In this document: one piece after another, positions 11,308 through 21,546 of the stretch
Layout: the number at the start of each line of letters is the position of its first letter
Position numbering within the stretch: the stretch's first letter is position 1
Assembly: GCA_018881555.1 (NCBI GenBank)
Contig: JACAXG010000508.1
Coordinates: forward strand, 16,704-80,703
Source of the DNA: Amblyornis subalaris
Lineage: Eukaryota > Chordata > Aves > Passeriformes > Ptilonorhynchidae
DNA: 64,000 bases
Direction of reading: 5' to 3'
The notes under the pieces: generated by a model
Told to the model about the DNA's origin: nothing
The model's input: the letters and a program-made list of their open reading frames with translations, nothing else
The model's database searches: none
Made by a program: the position numbers and the translations under genes

Positions 11308-12007
11308 TCCCCCCTTTTCTTGAGACTGTTTCTTTTAGATAAGTCTCAATACTCCATTTTCCAGCACAAAGTGTTACAACAACTATAACATTGAATGATA
11401 ATATAGACAAGTACACAAATTACAATGATTACAATGACTGCCACGAATGCATTTTGTAGCTGATGCCTTTCCCTCTCTGGTTGGACCCTAAAAATCAATC
11501 AGACACGGTTAAGGTGATAAAAGTGTTTACCTTTATAAGGATCCTTAGGTGCACAATTCATCAGGTGGAAACACCGAAAAGGCCCCCAAAAAGTCCCCGT
11601 CACATGACATGTATCCCATTTTTATAGATTTTGCAAATTAGCATATCTGACAAGAATTACCAATTAGAACTGTAATTTGTGAGGTAATTTCCCCCTCGTT
11701 CTAACTCCTTCTAAACCCTCCTTTTCCCAAATGAACTAACTGTTTACAAAAATATGTCTCGAAGAGCTAGTCTCGAGACCAGAGAACCAAGATAGAATAG
11801 GGCCTTGAAATATGTTTTGTCTTCCCACCTATCAGGGCAGGAACAGTACTAGGAACATAAAGTGCAAACTACAGCTACATGTGTTAAAATTAACAAAGAA
11901 TATATAAGAGAAAAAAGGTAAAAACTCAATTTGACATCATAGCAGCCTGCAATTTGGTAGCCATGAAGTAAGCCAATCCCACCAAGAATAATTTTCTTCT
12001 TTCTGCC
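11308..12007 (-). pseudogene. Q2 env TM remnant (class I), split by LTR P2
   Basis: Segments 11338-11460 and 11940-12007 match the TM-coding region of Q at 54374-54510 almost base for base (AATGATTACAATGACTGCCACGAATGC, then GCCTGCAATTTGGTAGCCATGAAG). This is the membrane-proximal end of a gammaretrovirus-like envelope on the - strand. It is cut off at 12007 by LTR X and is too short to encode anything functional. Confidence 0.72.
11461..11939 (-). mobile_element. Solo LTR P2 (479 bp), 4-bp TSD
   Basis: It runs from TGATGCCTTT to TTGACATCA and is flanked by TAGC at 11457-11460 and 11940-11943. A related copy (P1) lies at 47459-47924. The 4-bp duplication and TGATGCC terminus suggest a class I LTR family. 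Confidence 0.88.
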
Positions 12008-12159
12008 TGTGGTGGTTTAAAACACAGGTGTCTGCTAAGGAAGGCGGGAAACTTCCTGGAATGGAAAAGATGACCCCCTCCCTCCAAATTAGTATAAACT
12101 TGAATTTATGGGGCTTTCAGGCAAAGATATGGGAAAAGGAATAACAGTTCTTTACTAGG

Positions 12160-12198
<39 letters not shown>

Positions 12199-12607
12199 AA
12201 CAAGACAGACAAACAACAGCAGCAGCAGCAACACGGAAACCCAATAACAGCCTTTTCTTGTGTGTCAAGCAATTTCCCTTTTGGTGTAGTTATGACCACA
12301 ACTGGCAGGGGGCCCTGTTGGCTCGTGTAGAGGCAGAGAGGCTGCAATGGTTACCCCGTGGCCTCAGGGGCGCTCTGGCACAGGCTCAGGAACCTCCTGA
12401 GGGGGTGGTGGGATCTCAGGTGAGGGAAAAAGATGTGAGATGGCTCCCCTTGCAAAACTCACAGGGAGCAGCTCCTCCCAGTACCACTCCGGGTAGCAAG
12501 CTGGACTGTAGCAGTAACCTCGGAGCAGCAGGCTGGAACAGCAGAGCAGGGAAGACCTGGGGTTGCGAGCTAAAGTGCAGCAATAACCCAGACTAGATAC
12601 ACATACA
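12008..12607 (-). mobile_element. Solo LTR X (ERVL-type, 600 bp), 5-bp TSD
   Basis: It runs from TGTGGTGG to ACATACA, flanked by CTGCC at 12003-12007 and 12608-12612. It is closely related to the 5' LTR of E at 50507-51493 (shared CAGGTGTCTGC, GGAATGGAAAAGATGACCCC and CAGGCAAAGATATGGG blocks). A GATA microsatellite sits inside it. Confidence 0.87.
12160..12198. repeat. (GATA)n microsatellite followed by CAG repeats
   Basis: About ten GATA units lie inside LTR X, and a short AACAACAGCAGCAGCAG tract follows at 12211-12230. The corresponding place in the E LTR carries (TA)n instead. Confidence 0.95.
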
Positions 12608-12612
12608 CTGCC

Positions 12613-12735
12613 ACCCACGTGGCCGCTCCGCTCAGATCCCTGAACCAGAAGGGAACAGACAACCCCGGCCCTGCCCCCACCAGGATCCTGGGCTGAGCCT
12701 ACACCCACTGCCATACACCTGAGCCACGGGCGGGA
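12613..12735. other. Unassigned segment between LTR X and LTR G3
   Basis: GC-rich, with no clear ORF. Removing G3 joins it directly to 13309. It may be upstream gag sequence of Y or a decayed continuation of Q2; neither can be shown. Confidence 0.35.
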
Positions 12736-13308
12736 TGTTGCCTTATATGTTTGGAAAAGCAAGAGGCTGAGGCCGGATAAAAGGGTAAAAAAAAAGTAAA
12801 AATTTATTAAGAAGTTCGGAGAAAACAAAGCTTTCCCAGGAGTGTCCCCAGGAGCGACCACGTTCACAGGAACTGGGCCCAATCCTGCTTGCAGAACAAA
12901 GCAAGTGTAAGTTATACAAAGGTAAAAAGGGTAAAAAAAGGGTATAAAAAGAGAGAGAGCTGTGCGCGTTCAGGCTTCTATTATAGAGTTTCAGTGAATT
13001 AACATAGTTTTGAAATATTCTCCAATGAAAAGCAGAATTTAGTGAAGCTATTCCTTGTGGCAGGTTTCTATTGGGAGTTTCTGAACTTCGTTTTTCGGTC
13101 GTCATAAACGATATCGTGTCTCACTTCTGGAATGCTTAAGAATGATAACTTAGTTCTATTTTATCTATGGGACAGGGATAGGGAATTTGCTAGTTACAAG
13201 GTTGTGGGGTAAAGGCTACAGGATTATAGGATTACTAATATATAAAAGTATAAAAGTAAAAATGCTACTAATATAAAAAGCATAAAAGCAAAAATCTCTC
13301 TGGCATCA
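12736..13308 (-). mobile_element. Solo LTR G3 (573 bp), 4-bp TSD
   Basis: It runs from TGTTGCCTTATATG to CTCTGGCATCA, flanked by GGGA at 12732-12735 and 13309-13312. It is near-identical over long stretches to LTR G2 at 46543-47106. On its own (-) strand it starts TGATGCCAGAG and carries AATAAA (the + strand reads TTTATT). Confidence 0.9.
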
Positions 13309-14330
13309 GGGAAGGAAACAGTGACGATTCCAGGCACAAAATTACTATGGGATAACCATCCCCAAGACAGGGACGCACTGGAAGGTGGCAAGGAGATGTT
13401 GGGGGAGATGCTGGGGAAGTTCTTATGGCTCCCCTCCAGGAGGCGGTCGGGAATCATGGCCCAGTAAGAGTAAAAACCCTGTTTTCAATAGTGGATTTAA
13501 TGTCATGGAAGAAGGCAGTGGGAATTTATAAAGAAGATCCGGATAGAGTTGCTGAAGTGTTTGAAACCATAATTGGGACTCAGGACCCTGACTGGAATGA
13601 TATACAAGTGATGTTAGGTTGTTAGTACAGAGAAAAAGATGGTGTTTACCATGTCCAGAAAGCAGGTGGAGGGGGCACATGCTATTGGAGACTTAGAGGG
13701 AACTGTAGATCAGAATTTTCCTTCAACAGACCCAAGGTGAGACCCTAAATAATCTCATTTAACAAGGTATCATAGATGGGTATTATTTGGTGCAAAGCAT
13801 GCTATACCAAAAGCCATGAACTGGTCAAAACTGTATGAGGTAAAGCAGGACAGTACTTAATCCCCCATGACTTTCATGGAATGATTGAATGTGACCGACA
13901 GAAAATATACTAATCTGGATCCTGAGAATCCAGAGGAAGCAGTACAGTTAGCAGCTATCTTTAAAGGGCAGTCAGCCCTGGATATTAGAAAGAAACTCCA
14001 GAAACTGGAAGGAGTGGAGTCGCATGACTTAGAAAAGTTATTAGAAGAAGATTGGAAAGCATATCACAACAGGGATAAGGAAAAAGAAATACGACAGGAT
14101 AAAAGGGAAAATAAGACACGAGGACCTACCTGCCACTCTAGAGGGAGCTGAGGGACTGGCCTACAGGGGAGGGGGAAGAGGGAGTGGGGGGGGAACAAGG
14201 GGGAGGGGAGGTGAGAGGCTCCCACCGTTTCCCCAACAACGATTAGGGGAAGACCAGTGTGCACTTTGTAAGGAACAGGGGCATTGGAAGTGGGAATGCC
14301 CACTGGCTGGGAAGCTAGACCCGGCCTCAT
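13309..14330 (+). pseudogene. gag: Y gag: class I capsid and nucleocapsid, fragmented
   Basis: A gammaretrovirus-like gag is recognisable on the + strand. The capsid N-terminal region (LFSIVDLMSWKKAVGIY...DPDWNDIQVML) lies at 13440-13620 before a TAG at 13623-13625. A second piece (13885-14151) holds the capsid C-terminus with a highly charged KEKEIRQDKRENK helix. A single CCHC knuckle, CALCKEQGHWKWEC (CX2CX4HX4C), lies at 14258-14299; one knuckle is the class I pattern. Frames differ between pieces, so this is a dead copy. It belongs to the same family as Q judging by its RT. Confidence 0.8.
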
Positions 14331-14379
14331 AGGCTGTTACATCAGAAAACGAAGATTGAAGGGAACCAGGGGATTCTAC

Positions 14380-14640
14380 CCCGGCTGAACCTCTGGTTAC
14401 ATTGAGGCTGGGGAAAGTAGTGGAATTTTTGGTATACACAGGGGCAACTTATTCTGTATTGAATACATGTAAAGGAAAACTTAGTAAGGATATGGTAAAT
14501 ATAATTGGTGCTACAGAGAAAAGTGAAACTCAGTCCTTTTTACAACCCATGAAACTTTAAGAAAGAATTGGATTACTCATCAGTTTCTATATATGCCTGA
14601 ATGCCCAATCCCCTTGTTGGGGAGAGATTTTTGGGAAAAC
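14380..14640 (+). pseudogene. pro: Y protease, active-site Asp replaced
   Basis: The sequence LGKVVEFLVYTGATYSVLN near 14410-14465 aligns with the retroviral protease core, where the motif would be D-T-G-A. Here the codon for the catalytic Asp reads TAC (Tyr). A later segment near 14590-14645 resembles the protease C-terminus (CPIPLLGRDF-like), with a frame change. It is non-functional. Confidence 0.65.
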
Positions 14641-14779
14641 TGGATGCTCAAATAACTTTCTGGGATGGGGAAATACAAATTCAAATACCAGAATCAAAAG
14701 CTGTGGAGTCAAAAAAAAAGAGTTGGAAGAAATCCCAGAGGAGGTAGAGAATGCTGTAACCCTGTTTATGTGGGCAACT

Positions 14780-15056
14780 GAGATGCCTGGATGATCAAAG
14801 GTGGCCAAACCGATGAGGATTACTCTCAAACCTGAAGCCAGATTGGTAAAACAAACAGAATATCCTATCAAGTGGGAGGCAAGGAAAGGGTTGAAGAAGC
14901 TTATAGAAAAATATTTAGAATATGGGTTATTGAAAGAGTGTGAATCAAAGTATAACACACCGATATTACCAGTTAAAAACCAAAATGCGGAATATAGATT
15001 AGTACAAGATTTAAGGGCCTTTAATAAAATAATACCAGATATTCCTCCAGTAGTAG
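14780..15056 (+). pseudogene. pol: Y pol: start of reverse transcriptase, truncated
   Basis: The open frame shows the N-terminal fingers of a class I RT: ITLKPEARLVKQTEYPIKW, GLKKLIEKYLEYGLLKECES and PILPVK...YRLVQDLRAFNKI. It is very close to the RT of Q at 58060-58175 ([36 protein letters not shown]), so Y and Q are one family in opposite orientations. The gene stops at 15056 where LTR H begins; the catalytic YVDD part is absent. Confidence 0.85.
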
Positions 15057-15994
15057 TGTTATGAACGAGTGTTTGAGATAGCTTAAGACATCACTGGCAA
15101 GGGTATGAGCAAAAACCACATTTAATATTAAGCAAGAGCATGACAAAGTTCGTTGGCAAGATTCACTCTACTACTTACTTGACAGTTAAGGTACATCAAG
15201 GAAAAACAAGCAACAACAAAACTAAACAAAATCCAGGCAATCAAAACAGAAATGAACCAAGAACTATCTAAGGGGGTGTGTATGTGTGTCTGAAAAGAAT
15301 ACTGAGAGCAAGGATAAAAAGGAATGCGGCCTAAAAGCTTAATAGCACTGTAACTTAACAGTACTTAACTTATACCTTAAGCCTAACAATTCAACAAAGA
15401 AACAACACTTAACTTATATCTAACTTTTAAATTAAGCTTAAGTTATAGCTTAGCCTCAACAATTTAACAGATGAATAACACTTAACAGCACTTAACCTAT
15501 GACTTCAAAGTTATACTTAGCAACTTAGCAAAAGAACAACACTTAGCAGTATTTAACTTAGCTTATAACTTAACCTTACTTACAGGCCTAATTTACCAAG
15601 ATATCTAAGGTACCTAAACATTTAAGAAAGCAGCATCTCTCCCAGATCTGCCATAGCATATGCACACGTGTATGTATGCAGACATAGAGTCAGTGCAAGC
15701 AAGGTACCTGTTATAAATACCCCTCAGAGGTCAGTGAAATAGTCACGTCAGATGCCTTTGCATCTCCCGACGGGTGAAGGGTGGGGCCTTGAGGAGTGAG
15801 GGTATCAGCCCAGGACTCATCGTTGTTCGGCAATCCTCCAAGTATAACAAACGTGAGAGTTCGTTGGCTCTGAGAGGCATCCCACGCAAAAGGAGATTGC
15901 TGGTCACAGCCCGCTGTGGTCCAGGAGAGCTCAAATGGTCTCATTTTGGATGGCTGTTCATAGGGTCACAAGAGAGTTGGCTTTAGTCATAACA
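15057..15994. mobile_element. Probable solo LTR H (938 bp)
   Basis: It is bounded by a perfect 8-base inverted terminal repeat, TGTTATGA at 15057-15064 and TCATAACA at 15987-15994. It contains TATAAATA near 15712. I could not find a matching target duplication (AGTAG left, ATGTT right), so the boundary call rests on the termini and on interruption of the Y RT frame. Much of 15340-15590 is a degenerate run of ACTTAAC-type units. Confidence 0.6.
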
Positions 15995-16192
15995 ATGTTT
16001 CATCCTGGCCACAGTTGGGGTCGACACTTTCTTTGAAAGTGTGAGAACAGGAATGTNATGCCATTCAGGCAGGAAAAATAGTTTCCAAGGCTGTTCATAA
16101 GTATAGGTGAATTTATACCTGAAGAGGGATGGCCTGTCACCTTTATGGAACTAGAACCAGGGGATGAAACAATTAAAGTGTATCCTTAAAGA
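15995..16192. other. Unassigned segment between LTR H and LTR I
   Basis: A short open stretch near 16110-16187 reads FIPEEGWPVTFMELEPGDE. I do not recognise it. It lies just upstream of LTR I and may be the 3' end of a retroviral internal region. One N lies at 16056. Confidence 0.3.
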
Positions 16193-16487
16193 TGTGATAA
16201 TAATGCGAGAATATTGTAACGCAAACGCTTTCCAGCTATTTTAAAGATAGAGGAAGTTAAAAACCAGACGATAACGGATGCAGCTTTCTAACCACAAAAC
16301 AGATGTTTGGCTGGAATATTGCTAAAAAAATATTTTTATCCTAACTCTCAGCAAAATTATTATTAACCAATCAGACGCTGTTGCAACAGCACTGCTTTAA
16401 GCAAGATATAAAAAAAAGCTTGTTAGAATAAAGAGGAGAACCCTTTTTTGCAAAGCACTCGGTGTGTGTTGTTTGTCTGTTCCAACA
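16193..16487 (+). repeat. Probable short LTR I
   Basis: It starts TGTGATAATA and ends TGTTCCAACA, with TATAAAAAAAAGC near 16406, AATAAA near 16428 and a GT-rich tail, all in LTR order on the + strand. No target duplication was found. Confidence 0.5.
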
Positions 16488-16501
16488 ATTGAAATATCTA
16501 T

Positions 16502-16882
16502 TGATACATAAGGAAAACAGGAGCTCTTTAGACAACAGCTGTAGTTTATGAAATGCGAGACACAGGCTGGAAAGCGAGTTAATCTATATTTTGTAAAATA
16601 GAGTCAGCTTATATACAGTAAAACTTGCTATGTTCAGCAGAACTTCAAAAGCCAGTTCCTGGAAGCCTGTATATTCTGCTGTTAGCTTTCTTATCAGAGT
16701 CAGGTTAGCAGAATGTTTTTCTTGCCCTCAGGCCTTTGTGTGTTAAGCGCCCCTGATAACAGCAGATGTCTTCACAATAGGGAGTGTCTCCAAGGTCTTA
16801 TTGCAGGTGATAGCTTCACAATGGATGATGACTTCTCTGCAGGGGCTGGCTCCGCTTCTTGTGCAAATCCACATCTCCCACA
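16502..16882 (-). repeat. J 3' LTR (outer end approximate)
   Basis: On the - strand the LTR begins TGTGGGAGATGTGG just after a polypurine tract (+ strand TCTCCCCCTTTTG at 16883-16895), which is firm. The other end is set at TGATACATAAGG near 16502 but could be shifted. A TATATAAG box lies near 16610 on the - strand. Confidence 0.65.
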
Positions 16883-17769
16883 TCTCCCCCTTTTGTTTTT
16901 ATTGAGTTCAAGGCTAATTTGACCATAACTTGTTTTTGTGTTCCTTTTATGGCTCTGATTATGTTGAAAAGGACAAGACACAAGATCAAAAGGGATATCA
17001 TTGCTAAACAGCCTAGTCCAATGAAAACCCAAACTCTTAAGTTTATTACTGAAAACCAATTTTTTGGATTCAGTCAAGAGAGATCATTTTTTAGATTTGT
17101 CAGTATTTTTTGTTCCCACAAACTTTGTAAGGTTTTAAGTTGATCCCTCAATTGAGTGTGAAGTGACTGGATATTCTGTTGCAAGCTTTTATCAAAGGCT
17201 CCTTGGAGGTGGTTCTTAACTGATTCCCAATTCTGTCCTGTGTCATTTCGAGGGAGGGACACATAAAGAATTATGGATATGTTCCCAGTCACAGTGCAGG
17301 GACAGACGAGATTTTGGGCTTCAACTCTCTTGCCTATCCATAAAAGAGCACTTTCCAGGGCGTCTAATCTGCCATTATCTCTCTATCAATGTTTTTTTGT
17401 GTTTGTAATTCTTCTGTGACATTAGTTAAAGCTTGCCCCACAGTGTGGGCAGTTTGAATGGAATGAGTTAAGGCAGTGACAGTCACAGAAGCTGTAGTCA
17501 ATACTATCACAGCAGAGACAGTGGCAAAGATTAACCAGCCCAGAAATCTGCGATTTCATTTCTTACTCATTTGGATTTCCTCATGGACTAGTTGAGCTAG
17601 CTGGGAGAGGCTGTTTTTTTCCTTCCCAATCTCGAGTTAGATTTACAGGCACCCAGATTTCAGATCTTCTCTTAAATGGAAGAAGCACAGAATAGTTACG
17701 CATATCTTCATAGGTTACACATGCTTTGAAAAGAAAAGAATCAGCGGATAAAAAATACAAACTATATAG
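16883..17769 (-). pseudogene. env: J env: transmembrane subunit (class II)
   Basis: Translated on the - strand in pieces, this shows the layout of a betaretrovirus-like TM subunit. A hydrophobic fusion-peptide-like stretch with many Ala, Thr and Val lies near 17490-17560. A heptad-like helix and a Trp-containing region follow, then an ectodomain (QNWESVKNHLQGAFDKSL, near 17165-17235). A membrane anchor lies near 16950-17000 (MISLLILCLVLFNII) and a short tail runs into the LTR (TKGGDVG). Several frame changes and stops break it. It is separated from the surface subunit by LTR K. Confidence 0.75.
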
Positions 17770-18028
17770 TGTTGTTCTCGGGTTCGAATAAACACACGGA
17801 CACAGCTGTCAGGGTTCTCCAACAGGCAGAGGCCAAAAGGGAGGAAGAAGAGAGGAGGAAGAGAGAGCTGGCCTCTGCCCTCATTTTATTTATATGTTTT
17901 CCAAATCCACCGTGGATTGGAGGATGGGAATACCACCTCCTGCTGTCCACTGGTCAGCAATATTGTCTATCACATAGGTTAGGAATTCATAACAATCTTT
18001 GCCGTTAGGTCAACAATTCGTGTTTACA
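17770..18028 (-). mobile_element. Short solo LTR K inside J env
   Basis: On the - strand it starts TGTAAACACG and ends GAGAACAACA, with TATAAATAAAA near 17890 and GTTTATTC near its end. It separates the surface and TM parts of env. A clear target duplication is not visible, so the ends may be off by a few bases. Confidence 0.65.
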
Positions 18029-18045
18029 CAAAAGTGCGTGAGAAA

Positions 18046-18933
18046 CTATTTCGCTGAACCAAAAACACTGCACATCTGAAGAACTGCAAAATGCAGGGCC
18101 ACAATATAGTCTATCGAAAAATTATTAGCTAAAGCAAAAATATACGGGTGCGAAGTACAAGTTATCAGTGATTGATCTTCTAGCAGCCTTAAGTTAACAA
18201 TTGTAGCATTCTTAACTAATTTTACTTGGTATATTCTATTGCCAAAGGCAGGTAGCAACATTTTGCACAAATTTTTATGCACACGTGACTGATTATTACC
18301 TAAGTAATACTGAATTAATGATCCAGCCATTCCACCATCATGCCAAACAAAGCTGCGATTTGCCATTTGGGATGGGAAAATGTTCGAATTGGTCCCCTTT
18401 TCTCTAAAGATACCATGTGGTCCCCAATCAATCACCCTCCCATGCTGTAAAAGTTGTTGTTGTGGCCGTTGTCCTTTACAGGCTGCCCATTCCAAACATT
18501 TCAAGTTGGAAATGGGTGTGAAACGGCATTTTGGAAAATGCGATGGAATGACATTCACAGATTTGTTGGAGGTAGACAGAATGGCTGGCAATGTAACAGC
18601 AGTCAATTTTTTTGCAGTCTCCAAGCGCACATAGATTAAATGTAATTGCCTAGAAAAGTTAGCACAAGAGGTACTTCTCTGATTCCACATTAAGCATATA
18701 GGCGATAACACAGTAAGAAAGGTAGTATTAATAATATATGTATTTACAATATCCTGATCTAGGGGAGGAAGCCAAGTTCCTCCTACCCATTCTGTTCCAT
18801 TGTTGCTGAGGAGAAATTCTGGATCCCACCAATTTAACGGGCCAAATACTGGAGGTTGGATTACATGAGCCCAGTAGATTCTTCCTTCTGCCGCTTGATG
18901 ACAGTACAGCAGTAGAAAGATGACAGGACTCAT
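18046..18933 (-). pseudogene. env: J env: surface subunit, long open ORF
   Basis: From the ATG at 18933 the frame stays open for about 295 codons. It starts with a signal-peptide-like core (VIFLLLYCHQ) and continues with several NXS/T glycosylation sites (NGTEW, NTTF, NFS, NKS, NRS, NQS, NAT). It includes a Trp-rich WNQRS segment and a cysteine pair near CTSHPYIFALANNFS, a pattern seen in class II retroviral Env. A longer frame reaches 19023, but the first part overlaps the IN C-terminus, so 18933 is the better start. It stops at 18046 just before LTR K, so no TM is attached. Conservation of the frame despite the wrecked pol is unusual. Confidence 0.82.
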
Positions 18934-19618
18934 TGTTGCCGCCCTTGGCTGGGTTTGATGTATTTCGCTGGTAGCCAATATGGACCTGTAGATAAAGAAA
19001 CACATCCATAACCTCTCCCCCAAGCTAATAGTGGAACTGGACCTTTCTACTGACCGCTGTGTACATCTTCGTATGTAACTTCTGGGTGAACTCCTCTATC
19101 AGCGGTCTGACCTAGGCATCTTTGATAAGCTGTTAAGTCATCTCTTCTGGAGAGATTTAAAAAATTTAAAACTTAGGTTGCTTTGTCAAGCTGCTCTTGA
19201 GGGAGCATACCTACTGGGTTCCCCCTTTTTTGTTTTTGCAGCATGTTTTTCAATGTGTAATGTGCCCTTTCCACTATGGCTTGACCCGTGGGAGAGTGTG
19301 GTATACCTGTAACGTTTGATCCCCCAGGTGTGGAAAAATTCTTGTGTTTTGTGAGATGTATATGCAGGTCCATTATCTATTTTTATCTGCTGAGGCACAC
19401 TCATAGTTGCAAAGGCATGCATCCAATGTCGGGTGGCATCCCTCAATTTCTCATCTTTGTGTGCTGTTGCTACTATGAATCTTGAAAAGGTATCAATGGA
19501 CACATGGACATATTTAAAAGTCCCAAAGCTCGATATGTGTGTTACATCTGTTTGCCAAATGTCATTAGGTTTTAATCCTCGTGGATTTGTCCCTAATGTT
19601 TGTGGCAATGAAAAAGTC
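18929..19618 (-). pseudogene. pol: J pol: integrase core and C-terminus
   Basis: The - strand encodes NPRGLKPNDIWQTDVTHI (first catalytic Asp), FKYVHVSIDTFS, QQIKIDNGPAYTS (second Asp), then in another frame PHSPTGQAIVERAHYTL (catalytic Glu), so the triad is present across a frameshift. After QLDKAT there is a TAA at 19170-19172 in place of an aromatic codon. The frame then resumes and ends in LLAWGRGYGCVSLSTGPYW, overlapping the env start. The overlap is normal for class II viruses. Confidence 0.85.
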
Positions 19619-19624
19619 TGTTGA

Positions 19625-20125
19625 TGCTGCGGTGATCCAGCTTTAATGCAGTTTGCCACAGAGCAATATTTCTTAGATGCTGTCACTTTAGGTTTCTCCT
19701 CCTCACAGTGTCTTAAGCTTTGTAACAGGTCAGCTTGGTTTGAAATTCTCTCTAACTGTATTGTCATTAGTCAGTTTGAATGTGTTCTTCCTCTGAAGAT
19801 GTATCATTGGTTTTCTCTCATGTATCTCTAAGCTCATTGGTTGCACACTGTTATCCCTACCCCTTAAAGCAGCAGAGACAGAGCGGGAAAGCCGCCTCTC
19901 TGCTAACCTCCCCTTCAAGACATGCACCCTGTCCTCCTGGGCAGAGAAGAAATAAACTCAGAATATGGTTACAGAGAGACCTCTCTCTCATTCCTTTTAC
20001 CTTCGCTGCTGCCTCTGTGAAACTGCCTGTGGTAAAAAGCTGTCAGCTTGCGTGGACTGTGAAGAAACCCTACAGATCGCTCCGGCCCCAGCTGAATACA
20101 GCAAAAAAGGGGGGCCAAAGCGATA
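19625..20125 (+). mobile_element. Solo LTR-like insertion L (501 bp), 6-bp TSD
   Basis: The integrase reading is interrupted between the CSQCQH codons and QTFSLPQTLGTNPRG. The insert is flanked by TGTTGA at 19619-19624 and 20126-20131. It begins TGCTGCGG and ends GCGATA (the end departs from CA). It has AATAAA at about 19951 on the + strand. The 6-bp duplication suggests a class II source. Confidence 0.72.
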
Positions 20126-20131
20126 TGTTGA

Positions 20132-20355
20132 CATTGTGAGCAAGTATTCACTGCGTCCCTAGCTTGTGGCAAAGTTAAACCGAATTGTTTGGCTAGAGAT
20201 TGGGCATTTTGATGAAAGAAATCATGAGAGAGTTTTGCCTGCCCTAATTTTTGTGGTACAGTCACTGTTACAGCTAGGGCGTCCGCTCTTGCATTACCTT
20301 CTACTATAGGTCCAGGCAGTGGTGTGTGACTTAAGGTGCAGAATGTAATATTCAT
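20132..20355 (-). pseudogene. pol: J pol: RNase H end and integrase zinc region
   Basis: The - strand reads TPLPGPIVEGNARADALAV (last catalytic Asp of RNase H) and AKLSHDFFHQNAQSLAKQFGL...VNTCSQCQH, the HHCC zinc-binding start of integrase. It joins 21144 upstream across LTR M and 19618 downstream across insertion L. Confidence 0.85.
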
Positions 20356-20361
20356 GATTCC

Positions 20362-21137
20362 TGTGAAATAAAAAGTTATACAAGGTGGTTATGATTCAAA
20401 AATATCTGAGATATTACGAAAAATCACGGACAAAGACTCTCCAACTAGTTAAAGTCAGAAAGAAGTATGTTTAATGACAGAGCTGGGACAGCTGTGTGCC
20501 AAGACGCAGTGTCGACTTCTAAAACAATACACAATCTATTTATCTACAAAAGGTTTGAATATTCAAGATACAAATACATAGTCATAACACAAACACCTCC
20601 CATCCCTCGCCTCCTATGATAATTAGTTAAAAGTCATTAAGCATGCATAGTTCACTCCTTAAATGGGTCGGTGGTCGGTCTTGAATTGAGGAGGGGTCTA
20701 TTTTTGACGAAGTAGGCCATAGTCTTCCTCTGTGACCTTTCTACCCCTGCACTTTTACAATGGATCTGACCCTAAGGTCTCCATGTTCTGCCCTCCCGAT
20801 ACCCATGAGCAGATTCTCCAAATAGAGTAATTAATACATGTCTCCCCTCCTTCTGATCTTCCTAATTCAGTTTCTCTATTTCTCATGTAGGCACAGCTGA
20901 ACAAACTTCTAATGACACACAATCAGTCAGAGGTCTTCTCCTAGTTTCGTTTCTCAGCCAAATATTAACTTCTTAATTAACTCCAGATCAATTTGTCTGC
21001 TGCATGGCTTTAGCTAACTAAAAATTAACTCCTTTACCTTAAAGCTAAATTCCTTATAAAATTTGTGCTTCAGTTAATAACACAAAAAGATTCTTGTTAG
21101 AGACCTCTTTCAGGAATGAATGCTCAATTCTGTCACC
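20362..21137 (-). mobile_element. Solo LTR M (776 bp), 6-bp TSD
   Basis: Flanked by GATTCC at 20356-20361 and 21138-21143. On the - strand it ends TTTATTTCACA. Its first bases, GGTGACAG, appear to be a mutated TGTGACAG that would pair with the TCACA end. It splits the RNase H domain of J. Confidence 0.8.
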
Positions 21138-21143
21138 GATTCC

Positions 21144-21540
21144 TGTAACACAAAGAGAATCACAGTGTTAATAGGTTCCTGTGAAAAAAGGCGAAATGCT
21201 TCTACCACGGCTGATAGTTCGACTAGCTGGGTGGATCCAAGTTGAAATGTTATCGAATGTTCCCACTGTCCCGTATAATTTTTCCACAGGGTGACAGCTT
21301 TGTGTGTCTTTCCTGATCCATCAGTGAAAACAGTCTTTGCACCAGGGATGGATGTGTTTGACTGTAATCGCCGCGGTTGAAAGGGAAGTTCTTTGAACGA
21401 TTGTAACAGTGGATGTTTAGGTATGGAGTGAATAAATTGTCCGTTATAGTCCGTGAGAGCAATTTGAAATGATAGTGAATCTCTGAATAGGTTTTCCAAT
21501 TCTGTTTCAGTAATAGGAAGGTGTATCGTTGTCAGATCAC
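21144..21540 (-). pseudogene. pol: J pol: RNase H N-terminal half
   Basis: The - strand shows NLFRDSLSFQIALTDYNGQ, the catalytic-Asp motif TVFTDGSGKTHKAVTLW and STQLVELSAVVEAFRLFSQEPINT (catalytic Glu). The reading is lost where LTR M enters. Directly upstream, with no RT in between, is capsid sequence. Confidence 0.85.
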
Positions 21541-21546
21541 ATCCTG

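Noticed and set aside
12364..12882. 172-codon - strand ORF
   Set aside because: It runs across the boundary of LTR X, the intervening segment and LTR G3, so it is a chance fusion frame.
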